Below the pieces are notes generated by a model. It did not search any database, was not told the DNA's origin, and worked only from the letters and a program-made list of their open reading frames with translations. A stretch of DNA of 64,000 nucleotides from Gossypium raimondii (taxonomy: Eukaryota > Streptophyta > Magnoliopsida > Malvales > Malvaceae), in the NCBI RefSeq assembly GCF_025698545.1, contig NC_068569.1:9610001-9674000 (forward strand). Direction: 5' to 3'. The position numbers and the translations under genes are program-made. This document shows, one piece after another, positions 29,623 through 40,218 of the stretch (position 1 is the stretch's first letter; each line of letters begins with the position of its first letter).

Positions 29623-29963
29623 GTAATTACTCTTTTCTTCTTTATTGAGTAATATATACGAACCCCTGATTATTCAATAAGATCCTTGTTGATTTGCAAA
29701 AAGAAGAGTTCAAATCCGCTGTTTGGGGGTTTGATGATGGAAATGTCCTTTTGTTATCTGTTGAAACACTGCACGGTGTAATACATAATTCATGTAATTG
29801 ATGTGGTGAATACCCCTCATGTTGTATACATTGCTCTCTAGCTGAACCCCGATTTTGTCTTGGTAGTTGGTATCCATGATTCTGTTTGTATTTAGAATCT
29901 AGCTTGCTTCATGTTGCTTATCATTTTATTGATTTGTGGATATTTGATGTACTTTTGTTACAG
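29623..29963 (+). other. Probable 5' UTR intron of the FAR1-related gene
   Basis: A CCTAG/GTAATT donor at 29623 and a TTGTTACAG acceptor ending at 29963 place the acceptor directly before the ATG of the FAR1-related protein. Leader exon(s) would lie in about 29200-29622. This is inferred from splice consensus and from the family start beginning exactly at the acceptor. Confidence 0.55.
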
Positions 29964-31973
29964 ATGGATGGAGTTTCTCTTAATACCGATCCGGTTGTTG
30001 ATGATGATGCTGATGCTGATGAATTTGAGATTGAAGGAGACTGTGGAATGGCCAAATGTATTAGTCAAAGTGGTGTAATTCAAGGAGAGAATCCGCTGCC
30101 TCCTGTTGTCGGAATGGAATTTGATTCATACGAGGATGTATATTACTTTTACAATTGTTATGCCAAGGAACAAGGATTTGGTGTTAGAGTAAGCAATACG
30201 TGGTACCGGAAGACCAAAGAAAGATACAGAGGCAAACTAAGCTGCAGTAGTGCAGGATTCAAGAAGAAGAGTGAAGCAAACCGGCCCAGACCCGAAACGA
30301 GAACCGGATGCCCTGCGATGATAAAATTCAGGTTGATGGAAAACAAACGGTGGAGAATCATAGAAGTTGAGCTTGACCATAACCATTTGATCAGCGCCGT
30401 AAGTGGAAAATTCTACAAGTCTCATAAGCAATTAGGTATTGGAACCAAAAGAGCACTGCATTTGGACAGCGCAGAAGAAGTTCAAAAAGTTAGACTTTTT
30501 CGAACAGTGGTTATTGATGTTGAAGGAAATGGAAGTGTGGAAGTCAGTAGTGGAGAATTCCGGAGTAGTCATAACCAAACCAGTCAATTAAGGCTTAAAG
30601 ATGGAGATGCACAAGCTATTCATAATTATTTTAGCCACTTGCAATTGATTGATCCAAATTTCTTTTATGTGGTGGATCTCAACGAGAAAGGATGTTTGAG
30701 GAACTTATTCTGGAGCAATACAAGGTCAAGAGTTGCTTATGGTTACTTTGGTGATGTAGTTGCGGTTGACACTATATGCTTAACAGACAAATATCAAGTT
30801 CCACTGGTTTCATTTATTGGAGTGAATCATCACGGACAATCTGTGTTGTTGGGTTGTGGTTTACTTGCTGGTGATACTATCGAAGCATGTACATGGCTGT
30901 TTAGGGCATGGCTTACATGCATGTTAGGGCGCCCTCCACAGGTCATCATCACTGATCAATGCAGAACCCTGCAAGCCGCTGTCGCTGATGTTTTTCCAAG
31001 GGCTTTTCATTGTCTGTGTTTGCCACGTATAATGCAAAAGGTTCCAGAGAAACTTGGTGGACTGTATGAATATGAATCAATTAGAATGGCATTAAATAAT
31101 GCAGTTTATTACTCTCTAAGGCCTGAGGAGTTCGAAGCGACTTGGGAAGATATGATCCACCATTACAGACTCAGGAATCACGTTTGGCTTCAAATGTTAT
31201 ATGAAGATCGCAGACAATGGGTTCCCGTTTATTTGAAGGAGATATTTCTTGCAGGAATGCTTCTAACTCGGCCAAATGAGGTTGTGGAGTCATTTTTCGA
31301 TGGCTATCTCGATAAACATACTTCTTTGAAGGAATTTTTAGACAAGTATGATCAAGCTCTACAGGCAAATCATCAGCTTGAAGTTTTGGCAGATATGGAA
31401 TCAAGAAATTCAGGTTTTATGCTACAATCAAGATGTTACTTCGAGTTGCAGCTTGCAAAACTGTACACAAACAATATCTTAAGGAAGTTTGAAAGAGAGG
31501 TGGAGGGAATGTACTCATGCTTTTGCACGAGACAAATAAATGGCGAGGGAGAAGTAATTACATACATGGTAAGGGAACAAATCGAAGTAGATGGAAACAG
31601 AAGGGAGTGTAGGGATTTCGAGGTTTTGTACAACGCAACCGAAATGGAGGTGCTTTGTGTTTGCGGTTTGTTTAATTTCAAAGGATATTTGTGTCGGCAT
31701 GCACTTAGCGTTCTTCACCAAAATGGCATTGAGGAGATCCCGCCTCAGTACGTTGTATCACGATGGAGAAAAGATATTAAGCGGAGTTATGTTCTGAATC
31801 ACAGCAATGGTGGTATTGATATTAATAACCCAGTTCATAGGTATGATCATCTGTACAAATGCATTATGCAGGTGGTTGAGGAAGGCCGAAAATCGGAAGT
31901 TCGTTACAAAGATACAGTTCAAGCATTAGACCAGATATTGAGGAAGCTTAATCTTGTGGAGGGTCGTTTATAA
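29964..31973 (+). CDS. FAR1-RELATED SEQUENCE (FHY3/FAR1 family) transcription factor
   Basis: Nuclear DNA-binding regulator domesticated from a Mutator-like (MULE) transposase; the founders FHY3 and FAR1 act in phytochrome A signalling. One coding exon, 669 aa, from the ATG right after a splice acceptor; an ATG 78 bases upstream would add residues that look intronic. Order: acidic start (about 10-25), FAR1 DNA-binding domain (about 58-145) with YNCYAKEQGFGVRV, TGCPAMIKF and DHNHLIS, then the MULE transposase core (about 215-445), including GDVVAVDTICLTDKY (Asp269), FIGVNHHGQSVLLGCGLL, VIITDQC (Asp331) and TRPNEVVESFFDGYL (Glu439). A SWIM zinc finger follows (about 565-585, CVCGLFNFKGYLCRH). 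The candidate DDE positions are retained. The general wording resembles the FRS6/FRS8 subgroup, which is an impression only. The frame is intact. Confidence 0.93.
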   Translation: MDGVSLNTDPVVDDDADADEFEIEGDCGMAKCISQSGVIQGENPLPPVVGMEFDSYEDVYYFYNCYAKEQGFGVRVSNTWYRKTKERYRGKLSCSSAGFKKKSEANRPRPETRTGCPAMIKFRLMENKRWRIIEVELDHNHLISAVSGKFYKSHKQLGIGTKRALHLDSAEEVQKVRLFRTVVIDVEGNGSVEVSSGEFRSSHNQTSQLRLKDGDAQAIHNYFSHLQLIDPNFFYVVDLNEKGCLRNLFWSNTRSRVAYGYFGDVVAVDTICLTDKYQVPLVSFIGVNHHGQSVLLGCGLLAGDTIEACTWLFRAWLTCMLGRPPQVIITDQCRTLQAAVADVFPRAFHCLCLPRIMQKVPEKLGGLYEYESIRMALNNAVYYSLRPEEFEATWEDMIHHYRLRNHVWLQMLYEDRRQWVPVYLKEIFLAGMLLTRPNEVVESFFDGYLDKHTSLKEFLDKYDQALQANHQLEVLADMESRNSGFMLQSRCYFELQLAKLYTNNILRKFEREVEGMYSCFCTRQINGEGEVITYMVREQIEVDGNRRECRDFEVLYNATEMEVLCVCGLFNFKGYLCRHALSVLHQNGIEEIPPQYVVSRWRKDIKRSYVLNHSNGGIDINNPVHRYDHLYKCIMQVVEEGRKSEVRYKDTVQALDQILRKLNLVEGRL

Positions 31974-32296
31974 AATATTTTTGAGACCCTAGATCTTAGA
32001 AGATGCGTGTTAGAGTGCTTTCATGTAATTGCCACCTGTTTTTTATTTTAAAAAAATTAATGGTGAAATGAGCTTTTCATTTAACATGTGAGCTCTTATA
32101 AGTGTAAGTTGTCACCAGTTTTTATACTCCCCAAGGATTGGAAAATTAGGAGGAGATTGAATGTTCTAACAATCGAGTTGTTCAATAAAAATCAGAAAAT
32201 TGAAGCTCAGAAGCGCTTTGTCTCGTCGGAAAATCAGACAGATGGGATAGACCCTACCATCCCGATTAGCGCAACCGTCATCACAGCTTCTATGGC
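31974..32296. other. 3' flank of the FAR1-related gene
   Basis: The 3' UTR of the FAR1-related gene is expected in the first couple of hundred bases. The open frame at 32088-32408 runs through the tRNA gene and is not a protein gene. Confidence 0.5.
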
Positions 32297-32367
32297 TGCA
32301 CCAGCCGGGAATCGAACCCGGGTCTGTACCGTGGCAGGGTACTATTCTACCACTAGACCACTGGTGC
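32297..32367 (-). tRNA. tRNA-Gly (GCC anticodon)
   Basis: Read on the minus strand, the 71-nt sequence starts GCACCAGTGGTCTAGTGGTA and ends CTGGTGC plus discriminator A. The acceptor stem is GCACCAG/CTGGTGC. The anticodon stem GTACC/GGTAC encloses the loop CTGCCAC with anticodon GCC. The T arm carries GGGTTCGATTCCC. A and B boxes of the pol III internal promoter are both canonical and there is no intron. A T-rich stretch follows on the minus strand, as expected for termination. It looks fully functional. Confidence 0.97.
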
Positions 32368-32697
32368 TTGTTGGTTATTTGGGCTATTTAAGATGTATTT
32401 ATTCTTAGTTTTCATTCGCTGCTTTTTTAATTTTTAATTAAGCATTTGATTAACTTGTCTTGGCCATAGAACTTCCAATCTCATACCAAAACAAAGTACT
32501 TAAATTGTTTTTTTCCACTGCTAATCTCGTTTTTTCACTAATAAATTGTTTGATTATATTAACATTTACCCAGGATCTTTGCAACCGAGTCAAATTCATT
32601 ACTTGGGTACATGATATAGACCTAGCTTTCCCCACTTCAAAACTCATTTTAGTTTTGAATCCACCATTTCATTTATCTAAATATATACAAAAATAGA

Positions 32698-32712
32698 GGG
32701 GGGGGGGGGGGG
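32698..32712 (+). repeat. Poly-G tract of 15
   Basis: Fifteen consecutive G, directly after AAAATAGA. Such runs are rare in AT-rich plant intergenic DNA, and their length may be assembly-sensitive. Confidence 0.9.
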
Positions 32713-32820
32713 AAGTTAACCAAAATGCATTAGCCTGCACACGCTTTCAGTCTTCACCAGGTTGTCCAGCCGTGGCAGCCGAATGAATTTTATAAGTAGG
32801 CTATCTGATTGAGTGTAAAA

Positions 32821-34367
32821 TTACTCGTCCCCACCTCCAAACATCCCCATCATGTCTTTGGCTGGACCCATTTGCTTCATCAAGTTCTGCAAGCCTCCCA
32901 TTCCCCTGATCTTGGGAGGGAGGGCCTTGCTCCTGTGCTGAGCATCCTTGTTGCACGACAAGGAACTCAATTTTCCCCTTAGGAATTTCAAGCCCCTTCA
33001 TCTTGCTCCATAGCTTGGCTAGCCACTTGTACTCCCATCTCCATTACCTCTTGAATACGACCACATCCCCATGCTATCTGCATCATCCTTGACACATTGA
33101 TGAGCTTTGGATTTGAACTATCCAACTCTGCGGCATGTTAAACAGTCAAAGCCATAGGAAAAAGTAGTGATCCTTTTAAAATAACATTCCTCAAGAATTG
33201 AATAAAGCAGGAATGTAATTGCCTTCACTCGTCTTCGAGTCCATCATGGTTATGTAGTGCTTGATCTTCACCTGGCTTTCTTTCTTCATTACCTTTTGGC
33301 ATTAGTCTAGCGCTAAATCCTGGAAGCATTGAGAAAACCTGCCGAAAAGCAACCAAATTAAATTACCATCCAAACCCTTAAACTATGAGCCCTGATGTAA
33401 ATATACTTAAAAAAAACTAGTGACCAAGCAAGTCAATGTAAATGCAGAAAGAATTTAAACCTATTTTTTGAGGGAGACATGTCACCTTCAGCTTATTGGA
33501 ATGTACAAGTGCATCCTGATCAAATACAAGGCAGCAATGTGTGCTGATCTTGCATCCAAGCTTAGTCATCAATTATTAGACAAGCTTCTTATCATAATAC
33601 CAAAGTACTGATAATTCTATTTCTCTTGCAAATAATATTTATAGTTTAAACTAAGATGTCATCTATGGAGCAATAAGCCTGTTATCAAACTTGCCAATAT
33701 AATATAATAGCTAGCACAATATAATATTTTTTTATCAATGTTTCTCCTAAAGTCTAAGGGGGTATAAACCAACCAAAATTGAACATTACATCATTAGCTT
33801 TCAAATAAATGAACATGCCATAAGTTGCACGCAATATGGCAAAATCAGTACAAGGCACAACCATTAAAACAAGAGTCTTCAACTTTACTCGAAGGAAAAT
33901 GCAGCAGAAACCGACAAAGATTCAAAGAAACCTGCCCAAATCGACCCATTTTTAGTATGGTCTAAAGTTGCTCATACATAAACCTTAAGATAAAGTTCTG
34001 TTCTGAAAGCATATGGAGAAACTCAGGCTGTTGATCCATAGGAACAACTTCATGAATTTTGTCCATGAATCCAGACAAATCACGCATGCCTATTCAGAAA
34101 GATAAGCAATAAGATGAAGTTTCCAACAATCACCATCTTGTAACTCACAATTCAGTGGTCAGAAGGATACACAAGGAAAAGAAGAAATACGCCCAAATGA
34201 CGGCTCACAAAAATGCATGATTTCCTATTTGAAGCCGAACAACCTCTTGGGTGATTTTGTGCTTGCTATGACCGGCAGCTAGGTCATTGAGATAGATGAA
34301 CTTCTTCATATTAATTTGCATATCACGAACGAGCCTGAATTGAATGTTGGATTGAAGAAGTGCTCTC
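32821..34367 (-). pseudogene. SRP54 (signal recognition particle 54 kDa) pseudogene, GTPase domain missing
   Basis: Fragments of the plant SRP54 protein lie in gene order on the minus strand. About 34225-34367 gives N-domain sequence (ALLQSNIQFRLVRDMQ, NDLAAGHSKHKI). 33932-34089 gives M-domain sequence ([20 protein letters not shown]). About 33223-33338 gives FSMLPGFSARLMPKG and KIKHYITMMDSK. 32821-33128 gives [27 protein letters not shown] and the C-terminal [20 protein letters not shown]. Introns remain between fragments (acceptor/donor pairs visible), so this is a DNA-level duplicate and not a processed copy. The G domain (roughly 200 residues) that should lie between the first two pieces is absent; only about 140 bases separate them. 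Several frame shifts and an in-frame stop show that it is dead. The functional SRP54 must be elsewhere. Confidence 0.88.
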
Positions 34368-34394
34368 TACTTTTCAATATTTGAGTATACAATT

Positions 34395-34622
34395 ATAGAT
34401 GGACCATAAGGAACCGTACATATTGACTAATAAAAACATTGCACGTTTTGTAGATAAATTAGACCACACTTTAGAGCTTAGTGTATGTCTTATGCTTTAT
34501 ACATATATATAGATGGACCATAAGGAACCATACATTGACTAATAAAAACATTGCATGTTTTGTAGATAAACTAAACCACACTTTGGAGTTTATATATGTC
34601 TTATGCTTTATACTGCAGTTTA
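34395..34622 (+). repeat. Two-copy tandem duplication of about 110 bp
   Basis: ATAGATGGACCATAAGGAAC starts both units, at 34395 and 34509. Each continues through GACTAATAAAAACATTGCA, TTTTGTAGATAAA and ATGTCTTATGCTTTATAC. The units differ by several substitutions and small indels, so the duplication is not brand new. It lies between the SRP54 pseudogene and the PPR gene. Confidence 0.85.
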
Positions 34623-34915
34623 CTTCACTCAAGCTAGTGCTTTTTCTGTAACTCGCGCCTGAGGCAATATAAGGATTCTAGCACCACGACTGCGTTGCAC
34701 CCCTGACAACACAGTTGCAGGCATAGTGCATTAACCTTTCCATGAACCCAGTTTATTCTAGATTCCAGAACTTCTTATATAGATGCTAATGAATCTTTTA
34801 ACAATCAATTTTGAAAAAGACCGCTTGAGACACATTGGTTGAAAGCGATTGGATTATAACTCGACCGTTGAAATATGTCATGAATCTCCTAGATTCAGCA
34901 ATATCTCTTTTCACC

Positions 34916-36718
34916 TCAGTCCCCATATCCAAACTCTTGAACATGTGGTATATATCCACATGATCTACATAGTTTAGTCAATCCCCTCAAGGCTCCATAT
35001 ATTTCCTTTGTTTCAGGGTGGCTCTCATCTAAGGAGTAAAACTCAACTACACAGTCATTAACCTCAATTGAGCTACATCCAGGTACTTTTTTATAACCAG
35101 TATCTCGCATTGCAACTTTTAATCTTGCCACGTCTTTCCACCTACCAAGATCCCCATATATGTTTGCAAGTGTGACAAAATTAGCAGGATTTTTTGGCTC
35201 AAGTTTATCAAGCTGTTCAAGAGCTAATTCAGCAACTTCAACATTTCTGTAAACACGAGATGCTCCAAGTAAGGCAGCCCAAATAACAGCATCAGCCTCC
35301 ATAGGCATCTTCTTCACAAAATCCAGAGCCTGTAATAAAAGACCAGCTCGGGCTAGAAGGTCAACCATACAACCATATTGCTCAATTTGAGGTTCAATTG
35401 AGTAATCCTCTACCATAGACTGGAAATATGAAAGGCCATCTTCAACTAAACCCATATGCGTACATGCACACAGAACACCTATGAAGGTAATTCCATCTGG
35501 AATGATTCCACTATTCTTCATTTGACAAAAGAGATCTAAAGCATCAGCTCCACGCCCATGCATTGCTAAGCCCCCAATTATTGTGTTCCAACTTATCAAA
35601 TCCTTCTTGCTCATGCTTTTGAACACATCAACCGCATCCTTTATCATCCCACATTTTGCATACAAATCAATTAACGCATTCCCAACATAAACATTTCCTT
35701 TATATCCATTGTTCTCTGCATAAACATGAACCCACTTACCCAAATCCAAAGCTCCTAATCTAGCACATGCAGTTAACACAGTTACAAGTGTAACATCATT
35801 AGGAAGAACATTACCATCTATTAGCATCATCTTGAAAGCATCCAAAACCTCCAAGAAAAACCCATTCCTTACATACCCTCCTATCAGTCCATTCCACGAG
35901 AAAGCATTCTTCTCAGGAATCTCTTCAAACAACCTCTCACAAGCCTCAACATCCCCATTAATTGCATAGCCCTGCAAAATTGTATTCCACGACATTACAT
36001 CCTTTTTAGGCATCTGATCAAAAAGCTTCCTTGCTTCCACCATTTCCCCCACCCCAATATAACCCGAAACCATAGTATTCCACAACACAATATCACGCTG
36101 AGGCGCCAAATCAAAAAGACACCTTGCCTTAACTAAATCATGACAAAAGATAAACCCATTAATCATTGAAGTCCAAGCAACAATATTCCTGTCAACCATT
36201 TCATTAAATATTCTATAAGCTGCTCCTATCAGTCTACAACCTGAATACATCTCCATTAACGAAGTTTCCACGAAAGGGTTTCCTTTAAAACCACTCTTTA
36301 TCACAACACAGTGCACCTCCTCGCCTTCTCTTAAAGCATTACACTTCAAACAGGATTTAAGAACAATAGGAAAAGTATAGCAATTGGGTGCAGAAAAAGA
36401 TATGTTTTTCATTTGACTAAACGAGAGTATAACTTTCTTATAAAACCCATTTTCTGCATACCCTTTAATCATTGAATTCCATAGAGCTGTGTTTGGGTCA
36501 GGATTTCTATCAAACAATTTCTGTGCAATGCCCATTTGCTTCAGTTGGACACATGCCGTCGTAAATCTTGGAGTAATATAACGGTTTTGGTCAAAGCCAC
36601 GAGTGAATATTTGCGTTTGGATTTGGAGGAGATGTTTTAAGGTCTTACATGATTGTATGAGAGAAATAAACGTCTCTTCAAGAATCCAATGAGGAGGCTT
36701 TTGGGCAATTTTAGCCAT
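34916..36718 (-). CDS. Pentatricopeptide repeat protein, PLS class with E/E+ domain
   Basis: Sequence-specific RNA-binding protein of the PPR family; PLS-E members are organelle RNA editing or processing factors. Intronless, 600 aa, starting MAKIAQKPPHW. Tandem PPR motifs run from about residue 50 to 490; typical words are ALWNSMIKGYAENGFYKKVI, VYVGNALIDLYAKCGMIKDA and DLISWNTIIGGLAMHGRGAD. The C-terminal part (about 495-590) has the E/E+ pattern (WAALLGASRVYRNVEVAELA, GYKKVPGCSSIEVND, ESHPETKEIYGAL) and stops at GYIPHVQEFGYGD with no DYW deaminase domain. Such proteins are usually targeted to mitochondria or plastids; the N-terminus gives no clear prediction. The frame is intact. I cannot match it to one Arabidopsis locus. 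Confidence 0.94.
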   Translation of the reverse strand: MAKIAQKPPHWILEETFISLIQSCKTLKHLLQIQTQIFTRGFDQNRYITPRFTTACVQLKQMGIAQKLFDRNPDPNTALWNSMIKGYAENGFYKKVILSFSQMKNISFSAPNCYTFPIVLKSCLKCNALREGEEVHCVVIKSGFKGNPFVETSLMEMYSGCRLIGAAYRIFNEMVDRNIVAWTSMINGFIFCHDLVKARCLFDLAPQRDIVLWNTMVSGYIGVGEMVEARKLFDQMPKKDVMSWNTILQGYAINGDVEACERLFEEIPEKNAFSWNGLIGGYVRNGFFLEVLDAFKMMLIDGNVLPNDVTLVTVLTACARLGALDLGKWVHVYAENNGYKGNVYVGNALIDLYAKCGMIKDAVDVFKSMSKKDLISWNTIIGGLAMHGRGADALDLFCQMKNSGIIPDGITFIGVLCACTHMGLVEDGLSYFQSMVEDYSIEPQIEQYGCMVDLLARAGLLLQALDFVKKMPMEADAVIWAALLGASRVYRNVEVAELALEQLDKLEPKNPANFVTLANIYGDLGRWKDVARLKVAMRDTGYKKVPGCSSIEVNDCVVEFYSLDESHPETKEIYGALRGLTKLCRSCGYIPHVQEFGYGD

Positions 36719-37649
36719 TATGAAAGAAAGGTGTGGCTAATTTCAGCAGACTAAGGAGATGAAGGCGAGCAATGCCGGAGCTTCTAGGAGACAGAAGCCG
36801 ATAGCATCGACGGGATATCCTCCAAGAACGATCTCCTACTCCCGCACACTGCCGCACAGCCCCTCTCTCTCTCATTTAGGGGGAAAACTTTGGGTTTGGA
36901 AGTGACTATACTGTTTGGTTGTGGATTCTTTTTCAAAGGATTTGCCTTTGAGCTTTGGGTTTTCTCATTTGTGGGATCTCTTTCCGTCTTATATAGCGAC
37001 CGTTATGTTCTTTGTTATATTATTCTTTTATTACGATTATTGAAACATGGGAGCCGGCGGCTGCTTGGGAGGATAATGGAACTGCGGGGTGGTGTGAGTC
37101 AAATCTTCAAGGACGAACACATATTATCAATGGCTCTCATTTAGTGATGGTGACACTAATGAAATTATTCATAGCCAAATTCAACGAAAGAAAAAATGAG
37201 AGTACCGCAAAATTTGAATTCCTTAATTCTGGGATAGGGGACGTGAATGTGGGAGTACAGGTAGCATTATTACATTTTATTGATTTGATTGAAAGATTAA
37301 TCAGGTAGTTACAACTTATATGTCTCCTGGATTTTATGTTTATCTACAAAAATAATTTTTAACAATAAAATTAATAAAAATTTTAATAAAAATATTAGTT
37401 TACTTTTTAATTTAATGCATAAAAATCAATTTTTGTTAGAAAAAATTATTTTATAGGCCTTTTTCTACATATTATTCATGGTCTCGCTTCAATTAAAACA
37501 TAGTAAATAATATTTTTTTCACATCATATGTACATTTGGACTAAACTTATAAACTCAATATGATGTGTCTTCTTTTAATTGGTCGGGATCACGAATGATG
37601 TGATGAAAATGGTCTATAAAATAATTTCTCGACTGTCAGGTTGATTATA
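36719..37649. other. 5' flank of the PPR gene and unassigned DNA
   Basis: The leader and promoter of the PPR gene lie in the first few hundred bases (CT run near 36860-36873). Open frames at 36890-37144 and 37012-37308 on the + strand have no recognisable domain, and I do not call them. Confidence 0.4.
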
Positions 37650-38520
37650 TGGTATTTTTTAGTAGGCTTAAGGGTTTAAAAAACCCTCAAACTTTTAAAA
37701 AAATAATAATAATTAAGCATCTATTTTTTTTGCACGTAATTGAACTTTCAAAATGTATTAAAAATACCTTCAAACTTTTTCAAAAAAATAATTAAGTCAT
37801 GGTTTTTTTTTTTTGGCACTCAATTGAGTACTTGAACTCTAAAATGCATTAAAAATGCCCTCAAAGTTTTTCAAAAAAAGCAATTAAGCCCTTTTTTTTT
37901 TGCACTCAATTGTCAAAATGTATCAAAAAGACCCTTTAACTGTTAACTTTAACAGTTGATCATTAAAGTTAATTGTCCCTAATTTTTTTCAATTAAAGTC
38001 AACACATATCACACTCACAGCATGACATGTGGCAAAAAATATAAAAAAAATTTATTAAATTTTAATAAAAAAATTTAAATTTTGAAAAAATATTGTAAAA
38101 TTTTATAAAAATCATATAAAAAATTATAAAATGCATCAAAAAGGACTTTTAACCATTTACTTTAACCGTTGATCGTTAAAGTTAACGACCCTAAAATTTT
38201 TTCAGTTAAAATCATAACGTGTTGCAACAAGGTAACATGTGGTGAAAAATGATAAAATATAAAAATATAAAAAAATTATAAAATACTTCATTGATACGAT
38301 AATTTTTATATTTCTTTATATTTTTATAATTTTATTACGAATTTATAAAATTTTATAAATTTTTTCTACATTTCTATATATTTTCTATTTTTTATAATTT
38401 TTAATATTTTTATATTCTTTTATTAAAATTTAATAACTTTTATAATTTTATTTTTTTATCATTTTGTGCCACATGTCACGCCATGGTTGAGACATGTGGT
38501 GGCTTTAACTTAAAAACATT
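37650..38520. repeat. Compound repeat: imperfect tandem units plus inverted arms
   Basis: Three imperfect units containing TTGCAC(G/T)(T/C)AATTG and ACTTTTTCAAAAAAA recur between about 37690 and 37910. A second motif block, TTAACTTTAACAGTTGATCATTAAAGTTAA at about 37935, recurs at about 38158 as TTTACTTTAACCGTTGATCGTTAAAGTTAA-like sequence, a period of about 220 bases. The left piece GCATGACATGTGGCAAAAAAT (near 38020) is matched on the opposite strand near 38460-38485 (ATTTTGTGCCACATGTCACG), forming inverted arms around an AT-rich core. No coding capacity is seen. It resembles a nonautonomous TIR element carrying internal tandem duplications. Confidence 0.55.
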
Positions 38521-38523
38521 AAG

Positions 38524-39258
38524 GGTACGTTTGGTTCGCTTAATTGGATTAGAGGTGTATTGAATTGGAGGTGTATTGGATTAGAGGTGTATTGGATTAG
38601 AGGTGTAATAGCAAATCAACTGTTTGGTTGAATGTAATGGAATAGAGGCGTAATAGTAATCTTGTGTTTGGTTGAATGGAATAGAGGTGTAATAGCATAA
38701 TGGAAAAAACTAAAATGACTAGAATACCCTTAGCATAAATTTGTTTTAGTAAATGATTATTGTTATTGTTATTTAAATTTTAATAAGATCAATAATAAAT
38801 ATTTTAATCATATTTAAACATAATTATTATTAAATATATTTTAATTAAAATATATAATTTAATAAAATTCTTAATAATTAGCAAAAATTTGTTTTGGTAA
38901 ATTATTATTGTTATTGTTATTTAAATTTTAATAAGATTATTAATATCAATAATAAATAATTTAATCATATTTAAACATAATTATTATTAAATATATTATA
39001 ATTAAAATATATAATTTAATAAAATTCTTAATAATTAGCAGAAATTTGTTTTGGTAAATTATTATTGTTATTGTTATTTAAATTTTAATAAGATTATTAA
39101 TATCAATAATAAATAATTTAATCATATTTAAACATAATTATTATTAAATATATTATAATTAAAATATATAATTTAATAAAATTCTTAATAATCAATATTC
39201 TTATATGAATTTATTAAAATCATAATATATGATACTATAAAATATAATTTGAAATAAT
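38524..39258 (+). repeat. AT-rich repeat with GGGTACGTTTGGTTCG head and three internal tandem units
   Basis: It begins GGGTACGTTTGGTTCGC and continues with several TGTATTGGATTAGAGG words and CTGTTTGGTTGAATGTAATG. Three tandem units follow at 38732-38879 (148 bp), 38880-39036 (157 bp) and 39037-39193 (157 bp), each starting AGCA(T/A/G)AAATTTGTTTT and containing ATTATTGTTATTGTTATT. The tail around 39194-39258 contains ATATTCTTATATGAATTTAT. The head resembles ends common in plant MITE-like TIR elements, but no matching inverted end was found. Confidence 0.7.
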
Positions 39259-40218
39259 TAATATTAAATATATTTCCAGGTATATTATGAATAAAAGCAT
39301 AATCATTAATGTAATTCACAAAGGCTTTTACTTAAGAATATGGATCATGTATAAGAATGTACCATAGGAATTCTCTTTTGTTTCAAAAAAAAAAAACTTC
39401 ACATATCATTAGAAAAAAACTTAATATTAACACCATGTTTGGTTGGGGCCCCACTTAATCCTCCCTTAATCTGTTGTTTGGTTGGTTGTATTCCCATTAC
39501 GTCCCAAATCTGTTCCTTCCCTAATACACCCGGTCCCGTAATAGCTAATACCCCCCTCCAGCACCGATTTGAGAATCCTTACCCATTTCTTATTTTCGTT
39601 TCTTTTTTTGCCCTCATAGATTTCTGCTTCTTCTTCCATCGGTATTGCTCTGTCCTCATTTCTTCTGCTTCCATAACAAATCCTCAACATTGTCTTCATC
39701 GGAGGCCGATTTCAGGTATGAATCTTTGCTTCAACATTGTCTTCGGCTTTCTCTGTTTTAATTTTTCTCTCCTTTAGATTTTTCAACATTGTCTTCAACA
39801 TTGTCCCCTTATTTGTCTCTCATTTAGATTTTTCTCTCTCTTTTTACTTAATTCAGATATTTAATTTTCTATATTATGATTCCATTGTTGACGTAGCTTT
39901 AATTTTAGTATTTCTTGTAGTTTTTCTCTCTTAGAAATTGAAACAGAGAGTTTGGGATTTTGAGAGGTTTGGATTCTGGTGGAAGAGTTTCTTATTTCTT
40001 GTTGTTTCTTCCTTTTTCCTGGATCGTGCTTCTCGATCAACCAGAGGGAGAAGGTGAATCTTCAACCTAAATTATGTTTATTTTCATTTTGCGTTGTTCT
40101 TCTCCCTTTTATTTTCTAATGCTCTTCATTTTTCGGCGTTAATATTGTTTATAGTTGTGGCTGATGTTGAGAAAATTTATTTTCTTTTTGGAATATTTCC
40201 TTCAATTTCTGCTTTAAG

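Noticed and set aside
30158-31797. Several minus and + strand open frames inside the FAR1-related gene
   Set aside because: They are frame shadows of a long coding exon.
32088-32408. 106-codon open frame downstream of the FAR1-related gene
   Set aside because: It reads through the tRNA-Gly gene, and its sequence NRTRVCTVAGYYSTTRP is the translation of tRNA antisense.
36890-37308. Two + strand open frames upstream of the PPR gene
   Set aside because: No recognisable product; probably leader and promoter DNA of the divergent region.
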